NCBI RefSeq assembly: GCF_002262875.1
Contig: NZ_NKYE01000004.1
Location: 310,001-374,000 of the forward strand
Source of the DNA: Amycolatopsis antarctica
GTDB taxonomy: Bacteria > Actinomycetota > Actinomycetes > Mycobacteriales > Pseudonocardiaceae
Reading direction: 5' to 3'
DNA length: 64,000 nt
Part shown: in pieces, positions 26,049 through 34,690 of the stretch
Layout of the letters: each line of letters starts with the position of its first letter
Position numbering within the stretch: position 1 is the first letter of the stretch
Program-made: the position numbers and the translations under genes
The notes under the pieces: generated by a model
Told to the model about the DNA's origin: nothing
The model's database searches: none
The model's input: the letters and a program-made list of their open reading frames with translations, nothing else

Positions 26049-26404
26049 GCGATTCACCCTAGAGGCCGCGATTTCGTCACCGTTGCGCGCCTTCGGCATG
26101 CGGAATCGTTAAAGCCGAAACCCTTTGCGGCACACAAAAAAGCCGGACGGACGTCTTGCTAAGCGCTGTCCTGGCGCCACCCGGGTGAATTCCGTCGCCG
26201 TTTTCCGGTGGATTTCCGCCATCTTTGTGACATCAGCCGCACCAGGGGATCGGTTCCGGCCGGGGTGCTGCCACACTGGACCGACCGCCGCGTCCGTGGC
26301 CGCGCCGCACCAGGGCAGCTACGACAAGTTCGATGACGCACGCCTCCGGCGTACCGACGCCACCGTGTCAGGTACCCGCCGAGACGACCATGTCACTGGG
26401 GAAG

Positions 26405-26426
26405 CGCCGTGCGCCAACGCACGGCG
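26405..26426 (+). promoter_or_regulatory. Perfect hairpin in the malic enzyme leader
   Basis: CGCCGTGCG at 26405-26413 pairs completely with CGCACGGCG at 26418-26426 around the loop CCAA. It lies 100 bp before the malic enzyme start and just before a possible leader peptide, so it may be part of a regulated 5' leader. Confidence 0.4.
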
Positions 26427-26453
26427 TCGACGATCGCGGGCCCGGAGGTAACC

Positions 26454-26498
26454 GTGACCGAGGCTGAAGGCCGTACGGCCGGTGTCCGGTACGTGTGA
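26454..26498 (+). CDS. Possible 14-residue leader peptide before malic enzyme
   Basis: GGAGGTAACC, one of the best ribosome-binding sequences in the window, stands directly before GTG 26454. The frame encodes MTEAEGRTAGVRYV and stops 28 bp before the malic enzyme ATG. No run of one amino acid is present, so classical attenuation by charged tRNA is not evident. Confidence 0.35.
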   Translation: MTEAEGRTAGVRYV

Positions 26499-26526
26499 CC
26501 CCGGTACACGCAACGAGGCAGGATCG

Positions 26527-27765
26527 ATGACGCGCATTATCGATGACGGGAACGGTATGAACGACCAGTTGAGCCCGGAGTCCGCGATCGCGCGGACCAC
26601 CGCCCCGACCGTGCCGGTGACCGACGAGGAGATCTTCACCGGCCACGAGGGCGGCAAGCTGTCGGTGGCGGCGACGCGGCCGATCGCGCAGGCCCGCGAC
26701 CTGTCCATCGCGTACACCCCCGGCGTCGCCAAGGTCAGCAGGGCGATCGCCGAGGACGCCTCGCTGGCCGAGCGCTACACCTGGGCCGACCGGCTGGTGG
26801 TCGTCGTCAGCGACGGCACGGCCGTGCTCGGCCTCGGCGACATCGGCGCGAGCGCCTCGCTGCCGGTGATGGAGGGCAAGTCCGTGCTCTTCAAGACCTT
26901 CGCCGACCTGGACTCGATCCCGCTGGTGCTCGACACCACCGACGTCGACGAGATCGTCGAGACCCTGGTGCGGCTGCGCCCGTCCTACGGTGCGGTGAAC
27001 CTGGAGGACATCTCCGCGCCCCGCTGCTTCGAGATCGAGGACCGACTGAAGAAGGCGCTCGACTGCCCGGTCATGCACGACGACCAGCACGGCACCGCGA
27101 TCGTGGTGCTCGCCGCGCTGCGCGGTGCGAACCTGGCCACCGGCCGCGCGATCGGCGATCAGCGCGTCGTCATCTCCGGTGCCGGAGCGGCCGGGGTCGC
27201 CTGCGCGAAGATCCTGCGCGCGGCGGGCGCGGGGGACATCACCGTCCTCGACTCCCGCGGCATCATCCACTCCGGACGCGAGAACCTGAACCCGGTCAAG
27301 GAGGAACTCGCGGCGGCCACCAACTCCACCGGGCTGCGTGGCGGGCCCGCCGAGGCGCTCGCGGGTGCCGACGTGTTCATCGGACTGTCCGGCTCGACGA
27401 TCGAGGAGAGCCTGCTCGCCTCGATGGCCGCCGACCCGATCGTCTTCGCGCTGTCCAATCCGGACCCGGAGATCCACCCGGACGTCGCGCGCAGGCACGC
27501 GGCCGTGGTGGCCACCGGCCGCAGTGACTTCCCCAACCAGATCAACAACGTGCTCGCCTTCCCCGGCGTGTTCCGGGGGGCGCTGGACGCGGGCGCCCGT
27601 GCGATCACCGAGAAGATGAAGCTGGCTGCCGCGGACGCGATCGCCGCGGTGGCAGCGGACGACCTGAGCGTCGACCGCATCGTGCCGAGCCCGCTCGACC
27701 CGAGGGTCGCCCCGGAGGTCGCCGCCGCCGTCGCCAAGGCCGCTGCCGAGGACGGCGTCGCCTGA
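26527..27765 (+). CDS. NAD(P)-dependent malic enzyme
   Basis: The 412-residue enzyme decarboxylates malate to pyruvate. Catalytic-domain motifs are AYTPGVAKVSRAIAED (Tyr), EGKSVLFKTFADLDSIPLVL (Lys) and VMHDDQHGTAIVVLAAL (metal-binding Asp). A Rossmann domain follows (VVISGAGAAGVACAKILRAA, FALSNPDPEI). The short bacterial form, lacking a phosphotransacetylase domain, fits this length. ATG 26527 is preceded by AGGCAGGA; ATG 26557 is an alternative. Confidence 0.94.
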   Translation: MTRIIDDGNGMNDQLSPESAIARTTAPTVPVTDEEIFTGHEGGKLSVAATRPIAQARDLSIAYTPGVAKVSRAIAEDASLAERYTWADRLVVVVSDGTAVLGLGDIGASASLPVMEGKSVLFKTFADLDSIPLVLDTTDVDEIVETLVRLRPSYGAVNLEDISAPRCFEIEDRLKKALDCPVMHDDQHGTAIVVLAALRGANLATGRAIGDQRVVISGAGAAGVACAKILRAAGAGDITVLDSRGIIHSGRENLNPVKEELAAATNSTGLRGGPAEALAGADVFIGLSGSTIEESLLASMAADPIVFALSNPDPEIHPDVARRHAAVVATGRSDFPNQINNVLAFPGVFRGALDAGARAITEKMKLAAADAIAAVAADDLSVDRIVPSPLDPRVAPEVAAAVAKAAAEDGVA

Positions 27766-27780
27766 GCTTCCGGCTGTGTG

Positions 27781-27810
27781 GTGGTGCCGGCCCCGTGCGG
27801 CCGGCACCAC
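27781..27810. terminator. Bidirectional terminator, malic enzyme / BpsA-like gene
   Basis: A perfect 12-bp stem (27781-27792 with 27799-27810) closes a six-base loop between two convergent stop codons. It should terminate both transcripts. Confidence 0.85.
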
Positions 27811-27813
27811 TCA

Positions 27814-29430
27814 TCACCGGGCGGCGGCCAGTTCCGCCGCCCCGGTGAGCACCGCCGCGAGCCGGTGCCGTGGCAGGTCGATCAACCGGAAACCGTCCAG
27901 CCCGGTCATCAGCGGGGCGAGGGCGGCGCGCGCCTCGTTCTTCGTCATCGCCGTCCCGCCCGTGCCGGACGCGCGTACCAGCGCCTCCCGCGCGGTGTTG
28001 GCGAGCTTGCCGTGCGCACGGGTGAGCAGCGAACGCGCCACCAGGCCGGCACCGTCCACCTCGTCCGGTTCCGGGGCCACCGCGTCCGCGAGCACGACGG
28101 CGTGGGTGTTGTCCGGGGTGCTGCGCAGGAACCGCAGCCGGTACTTCGCCGCCAGCAGCTCGGACAGCGCGGCCTGCGAGCGCGCGTCGCCGAGGTCGGG
28201 GTGCGAGTTGGGCAGCAGCGTGGCGACCCGGCCCGCGTTCGTCGCGAGCAGGACGCGCAGCAGCCACGGCCCAGGGTCCGCCGTGAGGTCGAACACGAGC
28301 GCCGTGCCCGCCGGCGCCGACGCCGGTTTCGCCCAGTCGGCCCGCCGCGTCTCGACGGTGTGCCCGTCCGCCGCGGCGATCCCGGCGAGGCCGTCCAGCA
28401 GGTCCCGCTCGGGCCGTTCCGATTCGACGGACTGCGGGCCGTGCGTGTAGATGCCGGTCCGGCGGCCGGTGGCCTTCGCCGCCTGCGCGGTGGGCTGGCA
28501 GACGTAGAGGTCCGCGGCACTGCCGATCGCCTGCGCGCCCAGGTAACGGTGGAAGTCCGGGATGATCGCCTCGAAGGTCAGGCCGAGGCCGCTGAGACGG
28601 CGTTGTACCGCTCCGCCGAGCGCCGGGTGCCGGGGGCTGTAGCCGTAGGCCAGCAGCAGTCTGCCGCGCGCCGGCTCGGCGAGGCAGGAGATCCCGCGGG
28701 CGGCGAACAGTCCCATGCCCTCCGGGGTGTAGGGCGGGTCGCTGAACACCAGGTCCGCCGCACCCTCGGCGACGGGCGGCAGACCGAACCGCAGGTCGGC
28801 GTGCACGGTCCGGATCGAGCCCGCGGAGCGTTCGTCCACATAGGCCAGCAGCCGTTCGTCCAGATCGACCACCGTAAGGTCGGCCTCGGGCCGCACCGCC
28901 CGTACGGCGAGCGAGGTGAGGTCGTGGTCACCGAGGAACAGCAGCCGCGCGGTGCGCAGGTCGTAGCGCTCGTCGAGCCACAAGGCCCGGCGCAGTACCG
29001 TTTCCGGCGTTGCCTGGACGTGGTCGAGGGCGGCCAGCGGAACCGGGACCTCGGCCACGTCCCGGGTTGTCGCGGCCAGCAGCGCGGCGGGTGGCTCCCC
29101 GCCGCCGTCGCCGCCGTTGCCCGTCTGGTCGGCGCGCTCCGCGTAGGGGCGGTAGCGCGGCGCCGCCGAGGGCGCGATCCGCATCAGCCGCCCGCCACCG
29201 CGCACCTCCCGGTGTTCCAGGTCGCCGGCCAGCGCGTCGAGCAGTTCGCCCAGGCTGCGCCGCGGCAGGGTGCTGTCGCGGACCAGGTCGTCGTGCTGCC
29301 GCCAGTCGCCCAGCAGTAGGGCGATCGCCTGCCGCAGCGGACGCACGTGCACACCCTGCGCGGCGATCACCTCGTCGAGCGTGGTGCGCTCCTGTTCGCC
29401 GTCGCCGTCCCGCACAGTCGTCGTGTTCAC
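27814..29430 (-). CDS. Branched-chain polyamine synthase-like aminopropyltransferase (BpsA family)
   Basis: This 538-residue protein has an N-terminal helical/winged region (about 1-110). A Rossmann-type aminopropyltransferase domain related to BpsA follows, with ARLLFLGDHDLTSLAVRAV (binding loop with two acidic residues) and ADLVFSDPPYTPEGMGLF (catalytic DPPYT). BpsA of thermophiles adds aminopropyl groups to spermidine to make branched polyamines. A further C-terminal domain of about 200 residues, beyond the BpsA core, is not recognised. The start GTG 29430 has no clear ribosome-binding site. It is convergent with the malic enzyme gene. Confidence 0.75.
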   Translation of the reverse strand: MNTTTVRDGDGEQERTTLDEVIAAQGVHVRPLRQAIALLLGDWRQHDDLVRDSTLPRRSLGELLDALAGDLEHREVRGGGRLMRIAPSAAPRYRPYAERADQTGNGGDGGGEPPAALLAATTRDVAEVPVPLAALDHVQATPETVLRRALWLDERYDLRTARLLFLGDHDLTSLAVRAVRPEADLTVVDLDERLLAYVDERSAGSIRTVHADLRFGLPPVAEGAADLVFSDPPYTPEGMGLFAARGISCLAEPARGRLLLAYGYSPRHPALGGAVQRRLSGLGLTFEAIIPDFHRYLGAQAIGSAADLYVCQPTAQAAKATGRRTGIYTHGPQSVESERPERDLLDGLAGIAAADGHTVETRRADWAKPASAPAGTALVFDLTADPGPWLLRVLLATNAGRVATLLPNSHPDLGDARSQAALSELLAAKYRLRFLRSTPDNTHAVVLADAVAPEPDEVDGAGLVARSLLTRAHGKLANTAREALVRASGTGGTAMTKNEARAALAPLMTGLDGFRLIDLPRHRLAAVLTGAAELAAAR

Positions 29431-29545
29431 ACAACGCAGCCTAGATCGTAGGAAGTCGTGCCATTCCCTCCGATGTGGGCTACGGTTTTTCGACCCGCCC
29501 GGCTGGGGATGTTTTTGTGCGCCGGGCCCAGGAGCGGAGTGACGA

Positions 29546-30640
29546 GTGGCAATCGAGTTCCAGGGCGTTACCAAGAAATATCCGGACGGAACGGTGGCGG
29601 TCGACGACCTGTCGCTGACCGTCGAGGACGGCACGATCACCGTCTTCGTCGGTCCCTCTGGCTGTGGCAAGACCACCTCGCTGCGGATGATCAACCGCAT
29701 GGTGGAGCCGACCTCCGGGACGGTTCTGCTGGACGGCAAGGACATCCGCGAGTCCGACCCGGCCCTGCTGCGGCGCGGGATCGGCTACGTCATCCAGCAC
29801 GCCGGTCTATTTCCACATAGGACGGTGCTGGACAACGTGGCCACCGTCCCGCTGCTCTCCGGCGGCAACAAGGCGCAGGCGCGGGCAAGGGCGAACGAGC
29901 TGCTGGAGACGGTCGGGCTGCCCGCCGGTCTCGGCAAGCGTTACCCCGCACAGCTTTCCGGTGGCCAGCAGCAGCGCGTCGGCGTGGCGCGAGCCCTCGC
30001 CGCCGACTCGCCGGTGCTGCTGATGGACGAGCCGTTCTCGGCGGTGGACCCGGTGGTGCGCGAGGAACTGCAGGACGAACTGCTGCGCCTGCAGTCGCAG
30101 CTCGGCAAGACCATCGTGTTCGTCACGCACGACATCGACGAGGCCGTCCGGCTCGGCGACCGGATCGCGGTGCTGCGGGTGGGCGGCAAGCTCGCCCAGT
30201 ACGGCACGCCCTCGGAGGTGCTGCGGCAGCCGGTGGACGACTTCGTGTCCTCCTTCGTCGGTCGCGACCGCGGTTACCGTGGCCTGTCCTTCCTCGCCGC
30301 GGACGAGGTGCGGGTGGACGAGATCCCACTGGTGCGGGTCGGTGACGACGCGGCGTCCTCGGACACCGAGTGGCTGCTCGCGGTCAACGCCGAGGGCAAG
30401 CCGCGCGGCTGGCTCGCACCGAAGTCCACTGTGGACGGAGTGCTGTCCGAGGAGCACCTGCTTCCCGGTGGTTCCCTTTACCAGCAGGGAACCCCGGTGC
30501 GCGGAGCGCTGGACGCGGCCCTGTCCTCGCCCGCGAGCAAGGGTGTGGTGGTGGACGACCAGGGCCGGGCGATCGGTGTGGTCACCGCCAGGCAGGTGCT
30601 CGACGTGATCGAGAAGCACCCGCAGGGCGTGGGTGAGTAG
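29546..30640 (+). CDS. opuCA: Betaine/choline-type ABC importer, ATPase subunit
   Basis: The 364-residue ATPase has Walker A GPSGCGKTTS, signature LSGGQQQR, Walker B VLLMDEPFSAVD and the H-loop FVTHDIDEAV. A C-terminal CBS-type region of about 110 residues follows (GVVVDDQGRAIGVVTARQVL). That layout is typical of osmoprotectant (glycine betaine/choline/carnitine) importers and lets some of them sense ionic strength. It is the first gene of a four-gene operon, with spacings of 2 bp and then -4 bp twice. Confidence 0.93.
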   Translation: MAIEFQGVTKKYPDGTVAVDDLSLTVEDGTITVFVGPSGCGKTTSLRMINRMVEPTSGTVLLDGKDIRESDPALLRRGIGYVIQHAGLFPHRTVLDNVATVPLLSGGNKAQARARANELLETVGLPAGLGKRYPAQLSGGQQQRVGVARALAADSPVLLMDEPFSAVDPVVREELQDELLRLQSQLGKTIVFVTHDIDEAVRLGDRIAVLRVGGKLAQYGTPSEVLRQPVDDFVSSFVGRDRGYRGLSFLAADEVRVDEIPLVRVGDDAASSDTEWLLAVNAEGKPRGWLAPKSTVDGVLSEEHLLPGGSLYQQGTPVRGALDAALSSPASKGVVVDDQGRAIGVVTARQVLDVIEKHPQGVGE

Positions 30641-30642
30641 GC

Positions 30643-31332
30643 GTGGACGAACTGGGAAGTTTTCTCGGTAGTGCCAACAACCGTGCGCAACTGCTGAGCA
30701 CGACGCTGGAGCACATCTACCTCGCGCTGCTGCCGCTGGTCTTCGGCATCGTGTTCGCGATCGCCCTCGGCTGGGTCGGCAAGCGGTGGAAGCCGGCTCG
30801 CAGTGTCGTTCTGGTGCTGTCGAACCTGCTGTACACGATTCCTTCGCTGGCGCTGTTCGTGGTGATCCCGAGCCTCATCGGCTCGAAGATCCTGGACAGC
30901 ATCAACGTGGTGGTCGCGCTGACGATCTACACCACCGCACTGCTGGTCCGCCCGGTGCTCGACGCGCTGGACAATGTCGAGCCGACGGTGATCGCGGCGG
31001 CCACCGCGGTGGGATACCGGCCGGGCAGACGCTTCTTCGCGGTGGAACTGCCGCTGGCGGTACCGGTTCTCGCGGCGGGCGTGCGGGTGGCCTCGGTGAG
31101 CAACATCAGCCTGGTCAGTGTCGGGGCCCTGATCGGCACCGGCGGACTGGGCGTGCTGTTCACCGACGGTTTCCAGCGTGAGTACTACGCGCCGATCATC
31201 GTCGGCATCGTGCTGACGCTGCTGCTGGCGCTGATCGTCGACCTGTTGCTGGTGCTGTTGCGTAATCTGCTGACGCCGTGGGAACGCGCGTCCAGGAAGA
31301 AGCAGCCCGTGACCGAGGAGGCTGCGGCATGA
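30643..31332 (+). CDS. opuCB: Betaine/choline-type ABC importer, permease 1
   Basis: This 229-residue permease has about six membrane segments and the family signature VEPTVIAAATAVGYRPGRRF ahead of the coupling EAA-like loop. It begins at GTG 30643, 2 bp after the ATPase stop, and overlaps the next permease. A Lys/Arg-rich cytoplasmic tail closes the protein. Together with the second permease it should form the membrane channel. Confidence 0.92.
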   Translation: MDELGSFLGSANNRAQLLSTTLEHIYLALLPLVFGIVFAIALGWVGKRWKPARSVVLVLSNLLYTIPSLALFVVIPSLIGSKILDSINVVVALTIYTTALLVRPVLDALDNVEPTVIAAATAVGYRPGRRFFAVELPLAVPVLAAGVRVASVSNISLVSVGALIGTGGLGVLFTDGFQREYYAPIIVGIVLTLLLALIVDLLLVLLRNLLTPWERASRKKQPVTEEAAA

Positions 31333-32036
31333 TCGGCGACCTGTTCTCGTGGTTCGGTGACCCGGCCAACTGGTCGTGGAGCGAGGGGGTGCCCTTCCGG
31401 GTGGCCCAGCACCTCGGCTACGTCGGTCTGGCGCTGGTGGTCGCGATGGCGATCGCGGTGCCGCTCGGCCTGTTCGTCGGGCACACCGGCCGGGGCGGCG
31501 TGGCACTGGTGAGCGCGAGCAACGTCATCCGGGCGCTGCCGACGCTCGGCCTGGTGACCTTCCTGTTCCTGCTGCTCACCGAGGACTACCTGGCGGCGAT
31601 GATCGGCCTCGTGGTGCTGGCGATCCCGCCGATCCTGGCCGGCACCTACGCCGGGCTGCAGGCCACCGATCACGGGGTGGTGGACGCGGCCGAGGGCGTG
31701 GGAATGACCGGCTGGCAACGGTTGTGGCAGGTCGAGGTGCCGATCTCGCTGCCGTTGATCCTGGGCGGTATCCGCAACGCGGTGCTGCAACTCGTGGCGA
31801 CGGCCGCCGTCGCGTCGTTCATCGGGCTCGGCGGACTCGGCAGGTTCCTGCTCGACGGGCTGGCGATCCTCGACTACGCCGAGGTGATGGCCGGCGCCAT
31901 CCTCACCGCGCTGCTGGCGATCGTGCTGGACGTGGTGTTCGCGACTCTGCAGCGCGCCGTGGTGCCGAAGGGTGTCCGGCTGGCCGCCGAGGCCGCGTCG
32001 GGCAAACGCGTGAGTGCTCCGGGAGGTGCGGAATGA
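31329..32036 (+). CDS. opuCD: Betaine/choline-type ABC importer, permease 2
   Basis: The 235-residue permease has the same fold as permease 1. The EAA-type coupling loop reads DHGVVDAAEGVGMTGWQRLW, and ALPTLGLVTFLFLLL and GLGGLGRFLLDGLAI are typical of the OpuC/QAT group. ATG 31329 overlaps the previous stop (ATGA), and its own stop overlaps the binding-protein gene. Confidence 0.92.
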   Translation: MIGDLFSWFGDPANWSWSEGVPFRVAQHLGYVGLALVVAMAIAVPLGLFVGHTGRGGVALVSASNVIRALPTLGLVTFLFLLLTEDYLAAMIGLVVLAIPPILAGTYAGLQATDHGVVDAAEGVGMTGWQRLWQVEVPISLPLILGGIRNAVLQLVATAAVASFIGLGGLGRFLLDGLAILDYAEVMAGAILTALLAIVLDVVFATLQRAVVPKGVRLAAEAASGKRVSAPGGAE

Positions 32037-32923
32037 AGCGGATGTGGATCGCGATCCTGTCCAGCGTGGCGCTGCTGGCGACCGCGTGCGGGAACCCGCT
32101 GGAGGGTGGCGCCGAGGGCGGGCCCACCGGCGAGATCATCATCGGCGCCTCCGACGTGGGGGAAAGCCTGCTGCTGGCGCAGATCTACGCCGGTGCGCTG
32201 CGCAACGCCGGTGCGGAGAACGTGACGGTCCGGCCGCCGGTGGGCAGCCGGGAGGTCGTGGTGAAGGCGCTGCAGGACCGTTCGCTTTCGGTCGTCCCGG
32301 ACTACAGCGGCAACCTGTTGCAGTACTTCGACAAGGCGAGCGAGGCGACCACCTCGGAGGACGTCTTCGCGGAGCTGAAGCAGAAGGTTCCGGAGCAGTT
32401 CGAGGTCCTGCCGCAGGCGCCCGCCGAGGACAAGGACCTGCTTGTCGTCCGCAAGGAACTGGCCGACTCGGGCGTGCGCACCTTCTCCGATCTGGGCAAG
32501 CGCTGCGGCGAGCTGGTCTTCGGCGGTCCCGGCCAGTGGAGCGATCGCTGGAAGGAGAAGATCAAGGCGCTGTACGGCTGCGAGTTCAAGGAGATCCGGA
32601 CCACCGACACCGGCGGCCCGGTGACGGTCGCCGCGCTGCGCTCCGGCGACATCCAGGTGGCCGACCTGTTCAGCACCTCGTCCACGATCGCCAGCAACGG
32701 GTTCGTTCCGCTGGAGGACGACAAGAACATGTTCCCGGCACAGAACATCGTGCCGCTGGTGGCGAAGGGCACGCTCTCCGAGCGTGAGATCCAGGGGCTC
32801 AACGCGGCCTCGGCGGCGTTGACCACGGAGAAGCTGACCGACCTCAACGTCGAGTTCTCCGAACAGAAGCGCAACCCGCTGGACATCGCCGAGGACTTCC
32901 TCAAGCAGAACGGCCTCGCCTGA
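32033..32923 (+). CDS. opuCC: Betaine/choline-type substrate-binding lipoprotein
   Basis: The 296-residue precursor has a lipoprotein signal (WIAILSSVALLATAC), so it is anchored on the outer membrane face. The mature protein begins the OpuAC-type fold with IIIGASDVGESLLLAQIYAG, includes VVPDYSGNLLQYF, and ends with a closing helix (NPLDIAEDFLKQNGLA). The exact ligand (betaine, choline or a related quaternary amine) is not fixed by sequence. It is the last gene of the operon, followed by a strong terminator. Confidence 0.92.
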   Translation: MKRMWIAILSSVALLATACGNPLEGGAEGGPTGEIIIGASDVGESLLLAQIYAGALRNAGAENVTVRPPVGSREVVVKALQDRSLSVVPDYSGNLLQYFDKASEATTSEDVFAELKQKVPEQFEVLPQAPAEDKDLLVVRKELADSGVRTFSDLGKRCGELVFGGPGQWSDRWKEKIKALYGCEFKEIRTTDTGGPVTVAALRSGDIQVADLFSTSSTIASNGFVPLEDDKNMFPAQNIVPLVAKGTLSEREIQGLNAASAALTTEKLTDLNVEFSEQKRNPLDIAEDFLKQNGLA

Positions 32924-32968
32924 GGGCCCCCGGTCCGCCTCCTGCACGGGGGCGGACCGGGGCCCTCA
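32921..32968. terminator. Terminator of the osmoprotectant operon
   Basis: An approximately 18-bp stem with a single bulged base (arms 32921-32939 and 32951-32968) begins at the binding-protein stop codon. Its other side reaches the stop of the convergent acetyltransferase gene, so it serves both. Confidence 0.85.
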
Positions 32969-33493
32969 GAGGCGTTCGAAGGCGGGGGCGTAGCGGAACG
33001 CGCCGGAGTGCTCGCTCCGGTACGCGCCGAGCGTGCGGATCTGGAAGTACCCGCCCCAGGACGGGTCGGGAGCGGTGACGTCGTGGTCGGCGGCGGGTAC
33101 GAAGCCGAAGCGCGAGTAGTAGGCGGGCTCGCCGAGCAGTACGACGGCCGGAACGCCGAGCGCGTCGGCGGCCCCCAGGATGGTGTACATCAGCGCGGAG
33201 CCGATGCCCGCGCGGTGCAGTTCCGGCCGGACGCCGAGCGGGCCGAGGCCGACCAGTCCGGCGTCCGAACCGTCCAGCGTGGCGCGGCTGCAGCAGACGT
33301 GTCCGGTGACGCCGCCGTCCCCGCCGATGGCGACGAAGCTCAGTGCGGGCAGCAGGTCGCCCTCGGCGCGCAGTTCGTCCACCAGCGGGGCCTCGACGGG
33401 TGTCCGGTCCGGTGCGTCCTGGTCGCCGAAGGCGCGGGCGTGGACCTCGTGCACGGCTCGGGCATCCCCGTCCGCTTCGCGGCGTATCAGCAT
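32966..33493 (-). CDS. GNAT family N-acetyltransferase, YhbS-like
   Basis: The 175-residue protein carries GLGPLGVRPELHRAGIGSAL, the acetyl-CoA loop of GNAT enzymes. LLGEPAYYSRFGFVPAADHD is characteristic of the YhbS subgroup. The substrate is unknown. ATG 33493 begins with the usual first strand (MLIRREADGDARAVHEVHAR). Confidence 0.88.
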   Translation of the reverse strand: MLIRREADGDARAVHEVHARAFGDQDAPDRTPVEAPLVDELRAEGDLLPALSFVAIGGDGGVTGHVCCSRATLDGSDAGLVGLGPLGVRPELHRAGIGSALMYTILGAADALGVPAVVLLGEPAYYSRFGFVPAADHDVTAPDPSWGGYFQIRTLGAYRSEHSGAFRYAPAFERL

Positions 33494-33555
33494 CCAGGCA
33501 CCGTGCCGCGACCCGGACGTTCCGGCAACCCGATTTCCGTGCGCAGGCGCGGTGG

Positions 33556-33792
33556 TCAGGCGCGGATGGTGGTGAGGAAGGCGTTCCAGCCCTCGCGGGG
33601 GAGGTGGAGTTCGCCGCCGGTGCGGTTCTTGGTGTCGCGCACGTGTACCTCGCCGGGTACCTCGCGCACCTCCACGCAGCCGCCGTTGCCCGCACTGTGC
33701 GAGCTGGTGCGCCAGCCGACCTCCACGCAGTTGCCGTTGCCCGCGCTGTGGCTGCTGACGCGCCAGGTGATTCTCGGCTCAGGGGTGGACAT
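33556..33792 (-). CDS. DUF397 protein with internally duplicated motif
   Basis: The 78-residue DUF397 protein normally has one W-R-x-SSHS-x-x-GxCVEV block. Here that block occurs twice in tandem, as VSSHSAGNGNCVEV and TSSHSAGNGGCVEV. The usual ending follows (VRDTKNRTGGELHLPREGWN). DUF397 proteins are small partners of XRE/DUF5753 regulators in actinomycetes (the BldB/AbaA-orfA type system). The start overlaps the end of the regulator gene by 14 bp. Confidence 0.85.
   Translation of the reverse strand: MSTPEPRITWRVSSHSAGNGNCVEVGWRTSSHSAGNGGCVEVREVPGEVHVRDTKNRTGGELHLPREGWNAFLTTIRA
33669..33770 (-). repeat. Tandem 51-bp duplication inside the DUF397 gene
   Basis: The sequences 33669-33719 and 33720-33770 both begin CCTCCACGCAG and match at most positions. 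Each encodes one 17-residue copy of the SSHSAGNG-CVEV block. The two copies have already diverged at several codons. Confidence 0.8.
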
Positions 33793-34654
33793 GGTGATCC
33801 TCCGGATCGTGGTACAGCTCGATCGCCAGATTGCCGATCAGGTCCCTCGATTGTCGCTCATCCAGCGCGGTGTCGGCCAGGGCGGCGAGAATGTTGCGGT
33901 AGGCGGCAATCTCGGCGTCCTCCTCCAGGAACAGGGTGGAGGTCTCGCTCTCCAGGTAGACCACCGGTTTGATCGCGGCGAACTCCATCAACCGGAACGA
34001 ACCGGCCAACCCGGCATGCGCCCCGTGCGCCGCCGGGACGATCCGCAGACTCAGGTACGGCCGCACCGCCAGCCGCAGCAGATGGTGCAACTGCTCGGAC
34101 ATCACCGCCGCCTCGCCCACCGGCAGCCGCAGCGCGAACTCGTGCAGGTAGAAGACGTAGCGGGCCGGGGTGCGGCGGCCGAAGATCGCCGCCCTGGCCA
34201 GCCGCGCGGCCACCCGTTCGTCCACCTCACCCTCCGGGACGTTGGCGATCCGGCTGATCACCGCGCGGGCGTAGTCGCCGGTCTGCAACAGCCCCGGCAC
34301 CAGCGCGCCCTCGTACTCGGCCATCCGCAGCGCGTTGTCCTCGTGGTCGATCAGGGTGCGGAGCTGCTTGGGCAGCCGGGAGCCGTGCTGCTGGTGCCAG
34401 CCGGAGCGGTTCGCCTCGCGGCAGAGCGCGAGAATCCGCTCCCGCTCCCGGCCGCGTACCCGGCAGATGCCGAGGAAGGTCGCGACATCGGTCTCCTTCA
34501 TCCGGCGGCGGCCGGTGAGCATCCGGGAGATGTCGCTCTGCGCCCAGTCGAGCTGGTGCGCCACCTGCTTGCCGGTCAGCCCGGCACGCGTCAGTACCCG
34601 GCGCAGTTCCTCACCCAGCTCGCGGCTGCGGACGGTCGTCTCGGGCTCTGCCAT
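33779..34654 (-). CDS. XRE family regulator with DUF5753 domain
   Basis: The 291-residue protein has an N-terminal helix-turn-helix (LRRVLTRAGLTGKQVAHQL, QSDISRMLTGRRRMKETDV). A DUF5753 domain follows from about residue 100 (LVPGLLQTGDYARAVI, VMSEQLHHLL, LRIVPAAHGAHAGLAGSFRL). Such regulators act with DUF397 partners in development and secondary metabolism. It overlaps the DUF397 gene and diverges from the 34770 gene, with a palindrome between. Confidence 0.92.
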   Translation of the reverse strand: MAEPETTVRSRELGEELRRVLTRAGLTGKQVAHQLDWAQSDISRMLTGRRRMKETDVATFLGICRVRGRERERILALCREANRSGWHQQHGSRLPKQLRTLIDHEDNALRMAEYEGALVPGLLQTGDYARAVISRIANVPEGEVDERVAARLARAAIFGRRTPARYVFYLHEFALRLPVGEAAVMSEQLHHLLRLAVRPYLSLRIVPAAHGAHAGLAGSFRLMEFAAIKPVVYLESETSTLFLEEDAEIAAYRNILAALADTALDERQSRDLIGNLAIELYHDPEDHHVHP

Positions 34655-34690
34655 GAACGGAAACTAGACCGTCGCGGTATCCGTTGGCGC

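Larger units (their letters stand above)
26049..26526. other. Divergent intergenic region, rmlC-like gene - malic enzyme
   Basis: The 478 bp carry the promoters of both genes. Visible elements are a perfect 9-bp hairpin (26405-26426) and a short frame with an excellent ribosome-binding site (26454-26498). I looked for known riboswitch motifs and saw none. Confidence 0.45.

Noticed and set aside
26049..26526. Riboswitch (for example the c-di-AMP type) before malic enzyme
   Set aside because: The AT-poor leader has one simple hairpin but none of the conserved sequence elements of that class.
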